Of a stretch of DNA of 64,000 nucleotides, positions 43,581 to 53,055 are shown piece by piece. The DNA is from Belnapia mucosa (GTDB taxonomy: Bacteria > Pseudomonadota > Alphaproteobacteria > Acetobacterales > Acetobacteraceae): assembly GCF_016775475.1 (NCBI RefSeq), contig NZ_JAEUXJ010000002.1:286013-350012 (forward strand). Direction: 5' to 3'. The notes beneath the pieces are model-generated. The model searched no databases. It saw nothing but the letters and a program-made list of their open reading frames with translations, and was not told where the DNA came from. The translations under genes were made by a program, and so were the position numbers. How positions within the stretch are numbered: position 1 is the stretch's first letter; each line of letters begins with the position of its first letter.

Positions 43581-45077
43581 CTAGCGAAAGGCCAGGCCGT
43601 GCCGCGCCACATACACCTCCAGGTACAGCGGGTCCTGGTTGGCCCAGGCGAGGCCGACATGCCCATCCGGCCGGACCAGATAGGCGGCGTCGCGTTGCAG
43701 CCCTGCTTCCTGCGCCGCCTCGCCCCAGGGATAGGCCGCGGCGGCAAGGCCAAGCCGCTGCGACGCATCGGCGAGGGCGGGTGCCAGCGCGCCATGCACC
43801 TCGAGCCGCCAGTCGAAGCGGTCGTATTCGGCCCCCGGCACCCAGGGCATGCGGTCCCCGGCCGCGACCTCGCCGCCCTCGCCCTCGCTGAGCGGGCTCT
43901 CGGGATAGGCGATGCGGATCTGGGAGACGGTGCTGAAGAAGGCGTGACGCACCGGCACGAAGCCGGTGAGGAGGGGCAGCAGGCGCGGCACCAGCCAGCG
44001 TCGGAGGAAGCGGCTGCCGCCGCCGCTGCCGGTCATGGCCTGGAAGGCGCGGTCGGTGGTCCGAACCAGGCTGCGGGCGAAGCCGATCCGCTCGGCCTCG
44101 TAGCTGTCGAGGAGTGCGGGCGCGGCCCGGCCCCCCTGCACGGCGGCCAGCTTCCAGGCGAGGTTCAGCGCATCGCCGATGCCGGTATTCATGCCCTGGC
44201 CGCCGGCCGGGCTGTGAATATGCCCGGCATCGCCGGCGATGAAGGCCCGGCCGCTGCGGAAATGCGCGGCGACCCGGTGATGGACATGATAGGTCGAAAA
44301 CCAGTTCACCGCCTCGACCCGAATGCCGAGCAGCGCCTCGACCTCGGGCTGGATCGCCTCGAAGCGGAGATCCTCCTGGTCGGCCAGCCGCTCAGGCAGG
44401 AGGCCGAGCAGGCGCTGCATGCCGCTGCTGCGGACCGGGAACATCAGGGTGAGGCCGCGTTCGGCCAGGTTGACGGTAAGGTCGGTCTGGAAGGGGCCGG
44501 CGATCCGCACATCGGCGACATAGAAGCGCTGCGGATAGGTGCCGCCGGGGAAGCCGGGCGCCAGCGCCTCCCGCACCCGGCTATGGGCGCCGTCGCAACC
44601 GCAGATCCAAGCGGCGGAGCACTCAGAATCGGCGCCGCCCTGGCGCAGCCGCGCCCGCACCCCGGCCGCATCCTGGGTGAAGCCGAGCAATTCGGTGTTC
44701 CACTCCACCCGGATCCCGATCCCCTCCAACGCCGCGACCAGCAGGCGTTCATGGTCGTCCTGGGGGAAGGCGAGGGCGAAGGGGTAGGGGCTGAGGCCCT
44801 GGCCGAAATCCTCGAGCGAGAATTGCGCCACCTCCGCACCCTCTTCGCGCAGATGCACCGCCCGCACCGGGATGCCGCCGGCGAGGACGGCATCGGCGAT
44901 GCCGAGCCTGCGGTAGAGTTCCAGCGTCCGCGCCTGGACCGCCATGGCGCGCGAGGCCCGGCCGGGGCCGGGAGCCTTGTCGATGATCCGGAAGGGCTGA
45001 CCGAGCCGGGCAAGGGCCAGGGCGAGCACGAGGCCGGTCGGGCCAGCGCCGACGATCAGGATCTGGGCTTCGGACAT
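43581..45077 (-). CDS. FAD-dependent aromatic-ring monooxygenase (UbiH/PheA-TfdB type)
   Basis: About 498 residues. The FAD Rossmann motif ILIVGAGPTGLVLALALARLG is at the N-terminus, the conserved DG motif in ICGCDGAHSRVREAL, and the GD motif in AFIAGDAGHIHSPAGGQGMNTGIGDALNLAWKL. A C-terminal thioredoxin-like part (AAYLVRPDGHVGLAW) matches two-domain phenol hydroxylase-like enzymes. It would hydroxylate an aromatic ring with NAD(P)H and oxygen. Two ATGs occur six bases apart; the second (45077) has the better spacing from GGGAGG. It heads the run ending in cobB. Confidence 0.88.
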   Translation of the reverse strand: MSEAQILIVGAGPTGLVLALALARLGQPFRIIDKAPGPGRASRAMAVQARTLELYRRLGIADAVLAGGIPVRAVHLREEGAEVAQFSLEDFGQGLSPYPFALAFPQDDHERLLVAALEGIGIRVEWNTELLGFTQDAAGVRARLRQGGADSECSAAWICGCDGAHSRVREALAPGFPGGTYPQRFYVADVRIAGPFQTDLTVNLAERGLTLMFPVRSSGMQRLLGLLPERLADQEDLRFEAIQPEVEALLGIRVEAVNWFSTYHVHHRVAAHFRSGRAFIAGDAGHIHSPAGGQGMNTGIGDALNLAWKLAAVQGGRAAPALLDSYEAERIGFARSLVRTTDRAFQAMTGSGGGSRFLRRWLVPRLLPLLTGFVPVRHAFFSTVSQIRIAYPESPLSEGEGGEVAAGDRMPWVPGAEYDRFDWRLEVHGALAPALADASQRLGLAAAAYPWGEAAQEAGLQRDAAYLVRPDGHVGLAWANQDPLYLEVYVARHGLAFR

Positions 45078-45104
45078 GGACATTCCCTCCCACCAGTGGC
45101 CTAA

Positions 45105-45153
45105 ACTGACCCAATGGTCAGTCCAGCGGCAAGTAAAAATGACCTCAGGGTCA
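45105..45153. promoter_or_regulatory. Two TGACC-N4-GGTCA operators, 33 bp apart
   Basis: ACTGACC (45105-45111) CAAT GGTCAGT (45116-45122) is perfect over 7+7 and covers the tetR start codon. TGACC (45140-45144) TCAG GGTCA (45149-45153) repeats the core inside the gene. Centres are 33 bp apart, about three helical turns, suiting cooperative repressor binding. Confidence 0.6.
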
Positions 45154-45794
45154 GCAAGCCCGCGCGATCGCGCGGCCCGAGCCCGGCCAAGACCGCCCGC
45201 ACACGGGAGGCCATCATCGCCGCAGCGCTCGACCTGTTCCTGGAAGGCGGCTTCGCCGCCACCCGCATGGCCGATGTCGCGGCGCGGGCGGGCATCGCCA
45301 AAGGCACGCTCTACCTCCACTTCGCCGACAAGGCGGCGCTGTTCGAGGGCGTGCTGCAGCAGGTGATCGCCGAGCCGCTCTCCGGCCTCGTGGGCGCCGT
45401 GATCGGGCCGGAGGAGAGGGTGCGGGACTTCCTGTGGCGCATGGCCGGGCCGGTGCTGCGGGACATGGAAACCTCCCGCCGCGGGCCGGTGCTGCGGTTG
45501 ATCCTGGCCGAGGGCGGGCGCTTCCCCGTGCTGGCCGAGACCTATCGCCGCCTGGTCATCGATCCCGGCATGGCTGCCTTCCGTCACCTCGCCCGCCGGG
45601 CGCTGGAGCGCGGCGAGATCCAGAGCGATGCGCTGGCGCGTTTCCCCCAGCTCATGGCCGGGCCGGCGGTGCTGGCGGTGCTGTGGAACGGCCTCTTCGC
45701 CGGGGAGGATCCGATCGAGCCGGAGGCGATGTTCCTCGCCTGGCTCGACCTCGTCTTCGGCCCGCCCCTCCCGTCCGAGGGCGGGACAGGCTAG
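45114..45794 (+). CDS. TetR family transcriptional regulator
   Basis: 226 residues. After a basic, disordered 25-residue start, the DNA-binding domain covers about 28-75: TREAIIAAALDLFLEGGFAATRMADVAARAGIAKGTLYLHFADKAALFEG in overlapping order. The C-terminal helices include a TetR_C-type ligand region. It is divergent from the monooxygenase operon with 36 bases between the starts and is the obvious candidate regulator. The first operator lies over the ATG; no ribosome site is seen, so initiation may be leaderless. It is followed by thrC on the same strand after eleven bases. Confidence 0.88.
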   Translation: MVSPAASKNDLRVSKPARSRGPSPAKTARTREAIIAAALDLFLEGGFAATRMADVAARAGIAKGTLYLHFADKAALFEGVLQQVIAEPLSGLVGAVIGPEERVRDFLWRMAGPVLRDMETSRRGPVLRLILAEGGRFPVLAETYRRLVIDPGMAAFRHLARRALERGEIQSDALARFPQLMAGPAVLAVLWNGLFAGEDPIEPEAMFLAWLDLVFGPPLPSEGGTG

Positions 45795-45805
45795 AGAAGG
45801 GCTGC

Positions 45806-47212
45806 ATGCGCTATATCAGCACCCGCGGCGAGGCCGCGCCCCGCGATTTCGAAGGCGTCCTGCTGGCCGGCCTGGCCGAGGATGGCGGCCTCTTCCTGCC
45901 CGAGACCTGGCCCGGCCTCTCGCCCGCCGAATGGCGCGGGCTGCGCGGCCTGCCCTATGCCGAGCTCTCGGCCCGGCTGATCCACCTCTTCGCCGGGGAG
46001 ACGCTGCGCTTCGAGACGCTGCGGGCGATGACCGGGGAGGCCTATGCCGGCTTCGGCCATCCGGCCGTCGCGCCGCTGGTGCAGCTCGACCACCGTACCT
46101 TCGCGCTGGAGCTGTTCCACGGCCCGACCCTCGCCTTCAAGGACATGGCGATGCAGCTGCTCGGGCGGCTCTTCGACCATGCGCTGGCGCGGCGGGGGGA
46201 GCGGATCACCATCGTCGGCGCGACCTCGGGCGATACCGGCTCGGCGGCGATCGAGGCCTGCCGCGACCGCCATGCGATCGACCTCGTCATGCTTCATCCG
46301 GAGGGACGGACCTCCGAGGTGCAGCGGCGGCAGATGACGACGGTGCTCTCGCCGAACATCGCCAACCTCGCCATCCAGGGCAGCTTCGACGACTGCCAGG
46401 ACCTGGTGAAGGCGATGTTCAACGACTCGCCTTTCCGGAGGGAGATGCGGCTCGCCGCGGTCAATTCCATCAACTGGGCCCGGGTCGCGGCACAGATTCC
46501 CTACTACGCCTATGCCGCGCTCGCGCTCGGGGCGCCGGACCGGCCGGTGGCCTTCAGCGTGCCGACCGGCAATTTCGGCAATGTGCTGGCGGCCTGGGCG
46601 GTGCGGCGGATGGGACTGCCGGTGGAGCGCCTCATCATCGGTGCCAACCGCAACAACATCCTGGCCCGCTTCCTCGCCGCGAACGACATGTCGATCCGCG
46701 GGGTGGAGCCGAGCTTCTCACCCAGCATGGACATCCAGGTCAGCTCGAATTTCGAGCGGCTGCTGTTCGAGCTGCTGGGCCGCGACGGCGCCGCGACGGC
46801 GGCGGTGATGGGCCGCTTCCGGACCGAGGGCCATATGCCGGTGCCGGATGCCGCCTGGCGGGAGGCGACGCAGCTCTTCCACGGCTTCAGCCTGGACGAT
46901 CCGGGGACGCTGGCGGAGATTCGGCATCTCTGGACCACGGCCGGCTATCTGGCCGATCCCCACACCGCCGTCGGCACCGCCGCCGCCCGGGCCAAGGCGC
47001 CGGAGGATGCGGCGATCCCGGTGGTGGTCGCGGCCACCGCGCATCCGGCGAAATTCCCGGATGCGGTGGAACGGGCGACCGGCCTCCGGCCCCCTCTGCC
47101 GCCGCGGTTGGCCGACCTATATGAGCGGGAGGAGCGCTATGCCGTCCTCCCCGACGCGCTCCCGGGCGTGGAGGCATTCGTCCGTGCCCATGCCCGCCGC
47201 AACATGACCTGA
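45806..47212 (+). CDS. thrC: Threonine synthase
   Basis: 468 residues. The PLP lysine lies in ELFHGPTLAFKDMAMQLLG. The N-terminal YISTRGEAAPRDFEGVLLAGLAEDGGLFLPE and IVGATSGDTGSAAIEAC are typical of the long (class II) ThrC. It converts O-phosphohomoserine to threonine and phosphate. AGAGAAGG precedes ATG 45806. The downstream M16 peptidase follows after 19 bases, an arrangement frequent in alphaproteobacteria. Confidence 0.96.
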   Translation: MRYISTRGEAAPRDFEGVLLAGLAEDGGLFLPETWPGLSPAEWRGLRGLPYAELSARLIHLFAGETLRFETLRAMTGEAYAGFGHPAVAPLVQLDHRTFALELFHGPTLAFKDMAMQLLGRLFDHALARRGERITIVGATSGDTGSAAIEACRDRHAIDLVMLHPEGRTSEVQRRQMTTVLSPNIANLAIQGSFDDCQDLVKAMFNDSPFRREMRLAAVNSINWARVAAQIPYYAYAALALGAPDRPVAFSVPTGNFGNVLAAWAVRRMGLPVERLIIGANRNNILARFLAANDMSIRGVEPSFSPSMDIQVSSNFERLLFELLGRDGAATAAVMGRFRTEGHMPVPDAAWREATQLFHGFSLDDPGTLAEIRHLWTTAGYLADPHTAVGTAAARAKAPEDAAIPVVVAATAHPAKFPDAVERATGLRPPLPPRLADLYEREERYAVLPDALPGVEAFVRAHARRNMT

Positions 47213-47231
47213 GCGAAAGAATCTGCACCGT

Positions 47232-48497
47232 ATGACCGAAGCCGTCCGCGTCACCCGCCTGCCCAACGGCCTCACCATCGTCTCCGAGACCATGCCGCGC
47301 GTCGAGACCGTGTCCTTCGGCGCCTATGTCTCCGCCGGCACGCGGAACGAGAGCGAGGCGGAGAACGGCGTCTCCCATTTCCTCGAGCACATGGCCTTCA
47401 AGGGCACCGAGCGGCGCGACGCGGCGACCATCGCGCGCGACATGGAGAATGTCGGCGGCCACCTGAACGCCTATACGGCGCGCGAACAGACCGCCTACTA
47501 CGCCAAGGTCCTGAAAGAGGACCTGCCGCTCGCCGCCGATATCATCGGCGACATCCTGACCCATTCCACCTTCATCCCGGATGAGCTGGAGCGCGAGCGC
47601 GGCGTCATCCTGCAGGAGATCGGCCAGGCCAACGACACGCCGGACGACATCGTCTTCGACCATTTCCAGTCCACGGCCTATCCCGGCCAGCCCATGGGCC
47701 GCCCGACGCTCGGCACCGAGGACATCATCAAGCGCATGAAGCGCGAGGTGCTGACCGGCTACATGCAGCACCATTACGGACCGGAGCGCATGGTGGTCGC
47801 CGCCGCCGGCGCGCTGGAGCATGACCGGCTGCTGGGACTGGTCGAGCAGCATTTCCGCGACCTGCCCACGGTGGCCCCGCCGCCGCCCGAGCCCGCCCGC
47901 TACCAGGGCGGCGAGTTCCGCGAAGAGCGGGACCTCGACCAAGTGCATATCGTCCTCGGCTTCCCCGGCTGCGGCTACAACCACCGCCTGCATTACCCGA
48001 GCCTGCTGCTGAGCACGCTGCTCGGCGGCGGCATGTCCTCCCGCCTGTTCCAGGAGATCCGGGAGAAGCGGGGCCTCGTCTATTCCATCTATTCCTTCGC
48101 CCATCCCTTCGCCGATGGCGGGCTCTTCGCCGTCTATGCCGGGACCGGCGAGACGGAGGCGGAGGAGCTGGTGCCGGTGACGCTGGAGGAGCTGCGCAAG
48201 GTCCAGCGCGACGTGACCCAGGATGAGCTGGACCGCGCCAAGGCGCAGCTCCGCGCCAGCCTGCTGATGAGCCTCGAGAGCACGGGCAGCCGCACCGAGC
48301 AGCTCGCCCGGCAGATCCAGGTGCATGGGCGGGTGATCCCGATCGAGGAGACCAAGGCGAAGATCGCCGCCGTCACCATCGAGCAGGTCCAGGAAGCCGC
48401 CGCCGAGGCCTTCCGCGGCACCCCGACCCTGGCCGCGCTCGGCCCGGCCACCAAGGTTCCGGGCGTCGCCGAAATCGCCGCGAGGCTCGTCGCATGA
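47232..48497 (+). CDS. M16 family zinc peptidase (processing-peptidase beta-like)
   Basis: 421 residues. The inverted zinc motif HxxEH is H49-F-L-E52-H53 in HFLEHMAFKGTERR, and the third ligand lies in ELERERGVILQEIG. The C-terminal half contains GGGMSSRLFQEIREKRGLVYSIYSF, the R/Y pair that binds substrate. This is the bacterial relative of the mitochondrial processing peptidase beta subunit. Its stop overlaps the start of pmbA. The likely role is degradation of peptides in the cytoplasm or periplasm. Confidence 0.93.
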   Translation: MTEAVRVTRLPNGLTIVSETMPRVETVSFGAYVSAGTRNESEAENGVSHFLEHMAFKGTERRDAATIARDMENVGGHLNAYTAREQTAYYAKVLKEDLPLAADIIGDILTHSTFIPDELERERGVILQEIGQANDTPDDIVFDHFQSTAYPGQPMGRPTLGTEDIIKRMKREVLTGYMQHHYGPERMVVAAAGALEHDRLLGLVEQHFRDLPTVAPPPPEPARYQGGEFREERDLDQVHIVLGFPGCGYNHRLHYPSLLLSTLLGGGMSSRLFQEIREKRGLVYSIYSFAHPFADGGLFAVYAGTGETEAEELVPVTLEELRKVQRDVTQDELDRAKAQLRASLLMSLESTGSRTEQLARQIQVHGRVIPIEETKAKIAAVTIEQVQEAAAEAFRGTPTLAALGPATKVPGVAEIAARLVA

Positions 48498-49825
48498 CCT
48501 CCCACGCCGAAACCCTCCAGGATCTGGTCGCCGCCGCTCGCCGGGCCGGCGCCGATGCCGCGGATGCGCTGCTGGTCGCCTCGGCCTCCCTCTCGGTCGG
48601 GCGCCGGCTCGGCAAGATCGAGCAGCTGGAACGCGCCGAGGGCTTCGACCTCGGGCTGCGCGTCTTCATCGGCCAGCGGCAGGCGGTGGTCGCCTCGACC
48701 GATCCCTCGCCGCGCGGCTTCCAGGCGCTGGCCGAGCGTGCCGTCGCCATGGCGAAGGTGGTGCCGGAGGATCCCTTCGCCGGCCTGCCCGAGGCGCCCG
48801 ACGGGCTGATCGCCTCGGCGCTCGAGCTGGAGGACCCGGCCGAGCCGAGCGCCGAGGACCTCATCGCCCGCTGCGCCGCGGCCGAGGATGCCGCGCTGGC
48901 CATCGCCGGCGTGACCAATTCCGAGGGCGCCGAGGCCGGCTTCTCCCGCTACACCATCGCCCTCGCGGCCTCGAACGGCTTCGCCGGGGAATATGCCCGC
49001 ACCAGCCATTCCATCTCGGCCACCGCGCTGGCGGGGCAGGGGACGGGGATGGAACGGGACTATGACTATTCCAGCGCCGTCTTCCTCGCGGACCTGGAGG
49101 ACGCGGCCGCCATCGGCCGCCGCGCCGGGGAAAAGGCGGTGGCGCGGCTGAACCCGACCCGACCGAAGACCGCCCGCCTGCCGGTGGTCTATGACCCGCG
49201 CGTGGCGACCTCGCTGCTCGGCCATCTGGCCGGTGCCATCAACGGTGCCGCCGTGGCGCGGGGGACCAGCTTCCTGCGCGACCGGCTGGGCCAGCGCGTC
49301 ATGGCCGCGGGCCTCACCGTCATCGACGACCCGACCCGCCGCCGCGGCTTCCGCAGCCGGCCCTTCGACGGGGAGGGGATGCAGGGCATCCGCCGGTCCA
49401 TCGTCGAGGATGGTGTGCTGACCACCTGGATCCTCGACTGGCGCAGCGCCCGGCAGCTCGGCATGACCTCAACCGGCCATGCCAGCCGCGGCACCGGCGG
49501 CCCGCCCGGCCCGGCGCCGTCCAACCTCTATCTGGCCGCGGGCAGCATGACGCCGGCGGCGCTGATGGCCGATATCCGCGAGGGCCTCTACGTCACCGAG
49601 CTGATCGGCATGGGGGTCAATGGCGTCACCGGCGACTATAGCCGCGGCGCCGCCGGCTTCATGATCCGCGATGGGGCGCTGGCCGAGCCGGTCTCCGAGG
49701 TGACCATCGCCGGCAACGTCAAGGAGATGCTGCTGCACATGACGCCGGCCGACGACTTGGAATTCCGCCGCGGCACGGACAGCCCGACCGTGCGGGTGGA
49801 AGGGCTGACCATGGCGGGCGGCTGA
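48494..49825 (+). CDS. pmbA: TldD/PmbA family metalloprotease-like protein
   Basis: 443 residues. PmbA (TldE)-type features are seen: RRLGKIEQLERAEGFDLGLRVFIGQRQAVVASTD in the first half, YDYSSAVFLADLEDAAAIGRRAGEKAV, and the C-terminal GMGVNGVTGDYSRGAAGFMI. It lacks the zinc-binding HExxxH of TldD, as expected for the E subunit. TldD/TldE heterodimers degrade peptides and mature microcin- and PQQ-like peptides. No tldD partner is visible in the window. The ATG overlaps the preceding stop. Confidence 0.92.
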   Translation: MTSHAETLQDLVAAARRAGADAADALLVASASLSVGRRLGKIEQLERAEGFDLGLRVFIGQRQAVVASTDPSPRGFQALAERAVAMAKVVPEDPFAGLPEAPDGLIASALELEDPAEPSAEDLIARCAAAEDAALAIAGVTNSEGAEAGFSRYTIALAASNGFAGEYARTSHSISATALAGQGTGMERDYDYSSAVFLADLEDAAAIGRRAGEKAVARLNPTRPKTARLPVVYDPRVATSLLGHLAGAINGAAVARGTSFLRDRLGQRVMAAGLTVIDDPTRRRGFRSRPFDGEGMQGIRRSIVEDGVLTTWILDWRSARQLGMTSTGHASRGTGGPPGPAPSNLYLAAGSMTPAALMADIREGLYVTELIGMGVNGVTGDYSRGAAGFMIRDGALAEPVSEVTIAGNVKEMLLHMTPADDLEFRRGTDSPTVRVEGLTMAGG

Positions 49826-49894
49826 GCCCGCCCGCGCCTTCACCGAAAATTAGGCCGGATCGGCCCACTCTCGATCGCGATCAAGAGAGGGCTG

Positions 49895-51580
49895 ATGATG
49901 CTGGCGTCCCTGCGCATTCGTGAAAAGGTGGGTTTGGCCCTGGCGGTCCTAGCCCTCGCGGCCTGCCTGCTCGGCGGCTTCGCCCTTCTCCGTTTTTCGA
50001 GTCTCGCGGGCGCCTCGAACGAGATCGCCACGAATTGGCTGCCCAGCGTGCAATCCGCCGGCCGCGTCACCACCCTGGCCCAGCGCTACCGCTCGCTCCT
50101 GCCGCTGCACATCCTGAACACCGACGAGGGCCGGATGGCGCAGCTCGACCGGGAGATCGCCGATGCCCTGCGCCAAGTCGAGGAGGCAAGGCGCTCCTAT
50201 GCCCGGTTGATCAGCTCGGCCGAGGAACGGGCCATCTACGAGGAGTTCGGCCGGCGCTGGGCCACCTACACGGCGCTCGCCGACCGCATCCTCGGCCTGT
50301 CCCGGCGGAACGCGAACAGCGAGGCAACGGCGCTCTATCAGACCGAGGCGCTCGGCATATTCGGTGAGGCGATGGTGACGCTCAACCGGCTGACCGAGCT
50401 CAATGCCGAGGGCGCCGACCATGCCGTCGTCGTCGCGGCGCAGGAGGTGCGGAGCGGCTTCGCCGTGATCCTCGCCATGCTCGGCCTCTGCGTCTTGACC
50501 GCGGCCGGCGCCGCCATCTGGATCATGCGCGGCCTGCACCGAGACATCGACGCGGTGGCGCGGCCGATGGAACGCCTGGCCGCCGGCGACCTTTCGACCG
50601 AGGTCCCGGCCTTGCCGGCGCGGACCGAGATGGGCGGCTTCGCCCGGCGGCTCGCCAGGTTCAAGGCCGACCTGGTCGCCAAGCAGCAGGCCGATGCCGC
50701 CGCCGCCGCGGAAGCGGAAGCCAAGGCCCGGCGCGCCGAGGCCCTGGCCGGCCTGATCGCCCGGTTCGAGACCAATGCGGGCGGCGCCTTCGGCACGGTC
50801 GCCGAGGCTCTGGGTGAGCTGGAGCAGATGGCCGGCAGCATGACGGAGACGGCCCGGCGCGGCGAAACCCAGGCGGAGGGCGTGGCCCATGCGGCCGGCG
50901 AGGCCTCCCAATCCGTCGGCACCGTCGCCTCCGCTGCCGAGGAGCTGGGGGCTTCCATCGCCGAGATCACGCGGCAGATCAGCAGCACGGCGCAGATCGC
51001 CCGCCAGGCCGCCGAATCCGCCGCCGCCAGCAACGCCACGGTGAATGCCCTGTCGGACAGTGCCCAGCGGATCGGCGATGTGGTGCGGCTGATCAGCGAC
51101 ATCGCCGCCCAGACCAACCTGCTGGCGCTGAACGCCACCATCGAATCCGCCCGCGCCGGGGAGCATGGCAAGGGCTTCGCCGTCGTCGCCGGGGAGGTGA
51201 AGCAACTCGCCGCCCAGACCGCCAGGGCAACGGAGGAGATCGGCGCCCAGATCGGCGGCATGCAGGCCCAGACCACCGCCGCTGTCCAGGCGATCCGCGA
51301 GATCGCGGCCCGCATCGACAAGGTCGAGGGGATCGCCGTCCAGGTCGCCGCCGCCGCCGAGCAGCAAAGCAGCGCGACGCAGGAGATCATCCGCGCCGTC
51401 TCCGGCGCTGCCGCCGGGACCGAGGAGGTGGCGCGCTTCGCCGGCGACCTGACCCAGGGCGCGACGGCGACCGGCGCCGCCGCCACCCAGCTCCGGGCTT
51501 CCGCCGCCGAACTGGCCCGGCAATCCGACCTGTTGCGGGGCGAGGTGGACGGCTTCCTCGATGGCGTCCGCGCCGCCTGA
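49895..51580 (+). CDS. Methyl-accepting chemotaxis protein
   Basis: 561 residues. Membrane helix 1 (about 14-36), a four-helix-bundle-type periplasmic region (37-188), helix 2 (about 190-212) and a HAMP domain (about 213-265, [16 protein letters not shown]) are followed by the cytoplasmic signalling domain. The hairpin tip is [40 protein letters not shown]. No NWETF-type methyltransferase tether is at the C-terminus. No che genes are adjacent, so it is an orphan receptor. GAGAGG precedes the double ATG. Confidence 0.94.
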   Translation: MMLASLRIREKVGLALAVLALAACLLGGFALLRFSSLAGASNEIATNWLPSVQSAGRVTTLAQRYRSLLPLHILNTDEGRMAQLDREIADALRQVEEARRSYARLISSAEERAIYEEFGRRWATYTALADRILGLSRRNANSEATALYQTEALGIFGEAMVTLNRLTELNAEGADHAVVVAAQEVRSGFAVILAMLGLCVLTAAGAAIWIMRGLHRDIDAVARPMERLAAGDLSTEVPALPARTEMGGFARRLARFKADLVAKQQADAAAAAEAEAKARRAEALAGLIARFETNAGGAFGTVAEALGELEQMAGSMTETARRGETQAEGVAHAAGEASQSVGTVASAAEELGASIAEITRQISSTAQIARQAAESAAASNATVNALSDSAQRIGDVVRLISDIAAQTNLLALNATIESARAGEHGKGFAVVAGEVKQLAAQTARATEEIGAQIGGMQAQTTAAVQAIREIAARIDKVEGIAVQVAAAAEQQSSATQEIIRAVSGAAAGTEEVARFAGDLTQGATATGAAATQLRASAAELARQSDLLRGEVDGFLDGVRAA

Positions 51581-51663
51581 GGCGGCGGCAGAGCGACCCA
51601 TCGCAATTGGGGCAGCGGCCCCCTATATTGCCGATCGGTCATTTTTCAGGAGAGCCCCGCCCC

Positions 51664-52611
51664 ATGCGTCGCCCCGCCCTGTTTTTTACTGCCGCCCTGC
51701 TGGCGCTGGCCCCTGCGCTCGCGGATGCGCGGCCGGGCAGCGGCTCCTCCGTGGGCAGCCGTGGCAGCCGCACCTATAGCGCCCCGCCCACCACCAATAC
51801 CGCGCCCAATGCGGCGCGGCCGATGGAGCGCTCCATTGAGCCGGCCCGGCCGGCCACGCCCTATGGCCAGGCCACCAACCGCCCGCCGATCGGCCAGCCC
51901 AACCCGGCCGGCGGCTTCTTCTCCCGCTCGCCCTTCATGGCGGGGCTGATGGGCGGCCTGATCGGCGTCGGCCTCGGTGGGTTGCTGTTCGGCCATGGGC
52001 TGTTCAGCGGCTTCACCGGCATCGGCTCCTTCTTCGGCCTGCTGCTGCAGATCGGGTTGATCTTCCTGCTGGTCCGGCTGGTAATGGGCTTCTTCCGCCG
52101 GCGCCAGGCGCAGCCGGCCATGGCGGGCATCCCGGGCGGGATGGCGCGCCAAGCGGACGGCCCGCTGCCGGCCGGTGGCGGCGGGGGTGGCGCGCCTTCC
52201 TCCGCGATCCAGCTCGCCCCGGCCGATTTCCAGGCCTTCGAGCAGACGCTGCAACGGGTGAACGAGGCCTGGAACCGCCAGGACGAGGCCGGCATGCGGG
52301 CGGTCGCGACGCCGGAAATGCTGCGCTATTTCGGCGATGACCTGGCCAATCTCGCCGGTCGCGGCCTCCGCAACGAGACCCGCGACGTCAAGCTGGAGCA
52401 GGGCGACCTGGCCGAGGCTTGGCGCGAGGGCAGCCGTGAATTCGCCACCGTCGCCATGCGCTTCTCGCAGATCGACGTGACCCGGCGGATCAGCGACGGC
52501 GCGGTGGTGGAGGGCGATCCGAATCGCCGCACCGAGGCGACCGAGCTCTGGACCTTCATGCGGGTGCAGGGCGGGCCCTGGATGCTCTCGGCGATCCAGC
52601 AAACCGGCTGA
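51664..52611 (+). CDS. Tim44-domain membrane protein
   Basis: 315 residues. A signal-like segment (MRRPALFFTAALLALAPALA) precedes a Pro/Thr/Asn-rich linker. Two glycine-rich hydrophobic stretches follow (LMGGLIGVGLGGLLFG and FFGLLLQIGLIFLLVRLVMGFF), then a C-terminal Tim44-like domain (about 195-314: DFQAFEQTLQRVNEAWNRQDEAGMRAVATPEM). The layout matches bacterial Tim44-like proteins of unknown function that tether to the inner membrane. It is monocistronic with a stem-loop behind it. Confidence 0.88.
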   Translation: MRRPALFFTAALLALAPALADARPGSGSSVGSRGSRTYSAPPTTNTAPNAARPMERSIEPARPATPYGQATNRPPIGQPNPAGGFFSRSPFMAGLMGGLIGVGLGGLLFGHGLFSGFTGIGSFFGLLLQIGLIFLLVRLVMGFFRRRQAQPAMAGIPGGMARQADGPLPAGGGGGGAPSSAIQLAPADFQAFEQTLQRVNEAWNRQDEAGMRAVATPEMLRYFGDDLANLAGRGLRNETRDVKLEQGDLAEAWREGSREFATVAMRFSQIDVTRRISDGAVVEGDPNRRTEATELWTFMRVQGGPWMLSAIQQTG

Positions 52612-52647
52612 GGCCGCCCGAACACTCCACACGCTAACGATATTGTG

Positions 52648-52680
52648 CCGCCGTCGTCCCCTCTCCGGGGGCGGCGGCGG
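52648..52680 (+). terminator. GC-rich stem-loop after the Tim44-domain gene
   Basis: A 13-bp stem with two G-T pairs (from 52648 and back to 52680) around a short loop. The T-run behind it is weak, so termination is likely but not certain. Confidence 0.45.
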
Positions 52681-52769
52681 TGTCGTAATTGTGGCCGAGC
52701 GGGGCCAAATCATGGCATAAGGATGGCAACTGTCACAAACCGACTGTTACGAACTACAGGGAGGCCTTG

Positions 52770-52952
52770 ATGATTCCACTCTGCTTCATGGCCGTGATTG
52801 CCGCCCTGGGCGGGTTGGCCGCGGTGGGGCTGGCGCTCGGGCCGATGGCCGCTATCGCCTCCTCGGCCCTTGTCGCCGCTCCGGCGCTCGGCGCCGTATC
52901 CCTGGCCTCCGGCCTCGCCGCCGCGGTGGTTGCGCTGCGTCGTTACGGCTGA
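52770..52952 (+). CDS. 60-residue hydrophobic membrane protein
   Basis: ATG at 52770 with GGGAGG 6 bases upstream. Two hydrophobic segments (FMAVIAALGGLAAVGLALG and AALVAAPALG-type alanine-rich) end in a basic RRYG. No family is recognised. The unusually AT-rich 150 bases before it contain the near-repeats AACTGTCAC and GACTGTTAC, which may be regulatory. The ribosome site supports coding. Confidence 0.6.
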   Translation: MIPLCFMAVIAALGGLAAVGLALGPMAAIASSALVAAPALGAVSLASGLAAAVVALRRYG

Positions 52953-53055
52953 AGGATTGCCGGAGAATGAGCTGAAGCGCGCATTCTCGGCCCCGCCTAT
53001 TCCGGCCGCGGATGGGGCGTGCTAGGGGCGCTGCTGCGCCCATGCTCCGACCGTC

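Noticed and set aside
45434..47212. Longer threonine synthase beginning inside tetR
   Set aside because: The upstream extension only shadows tetR; ATG 45806 fits the family N-terminus and has a ribosome site.
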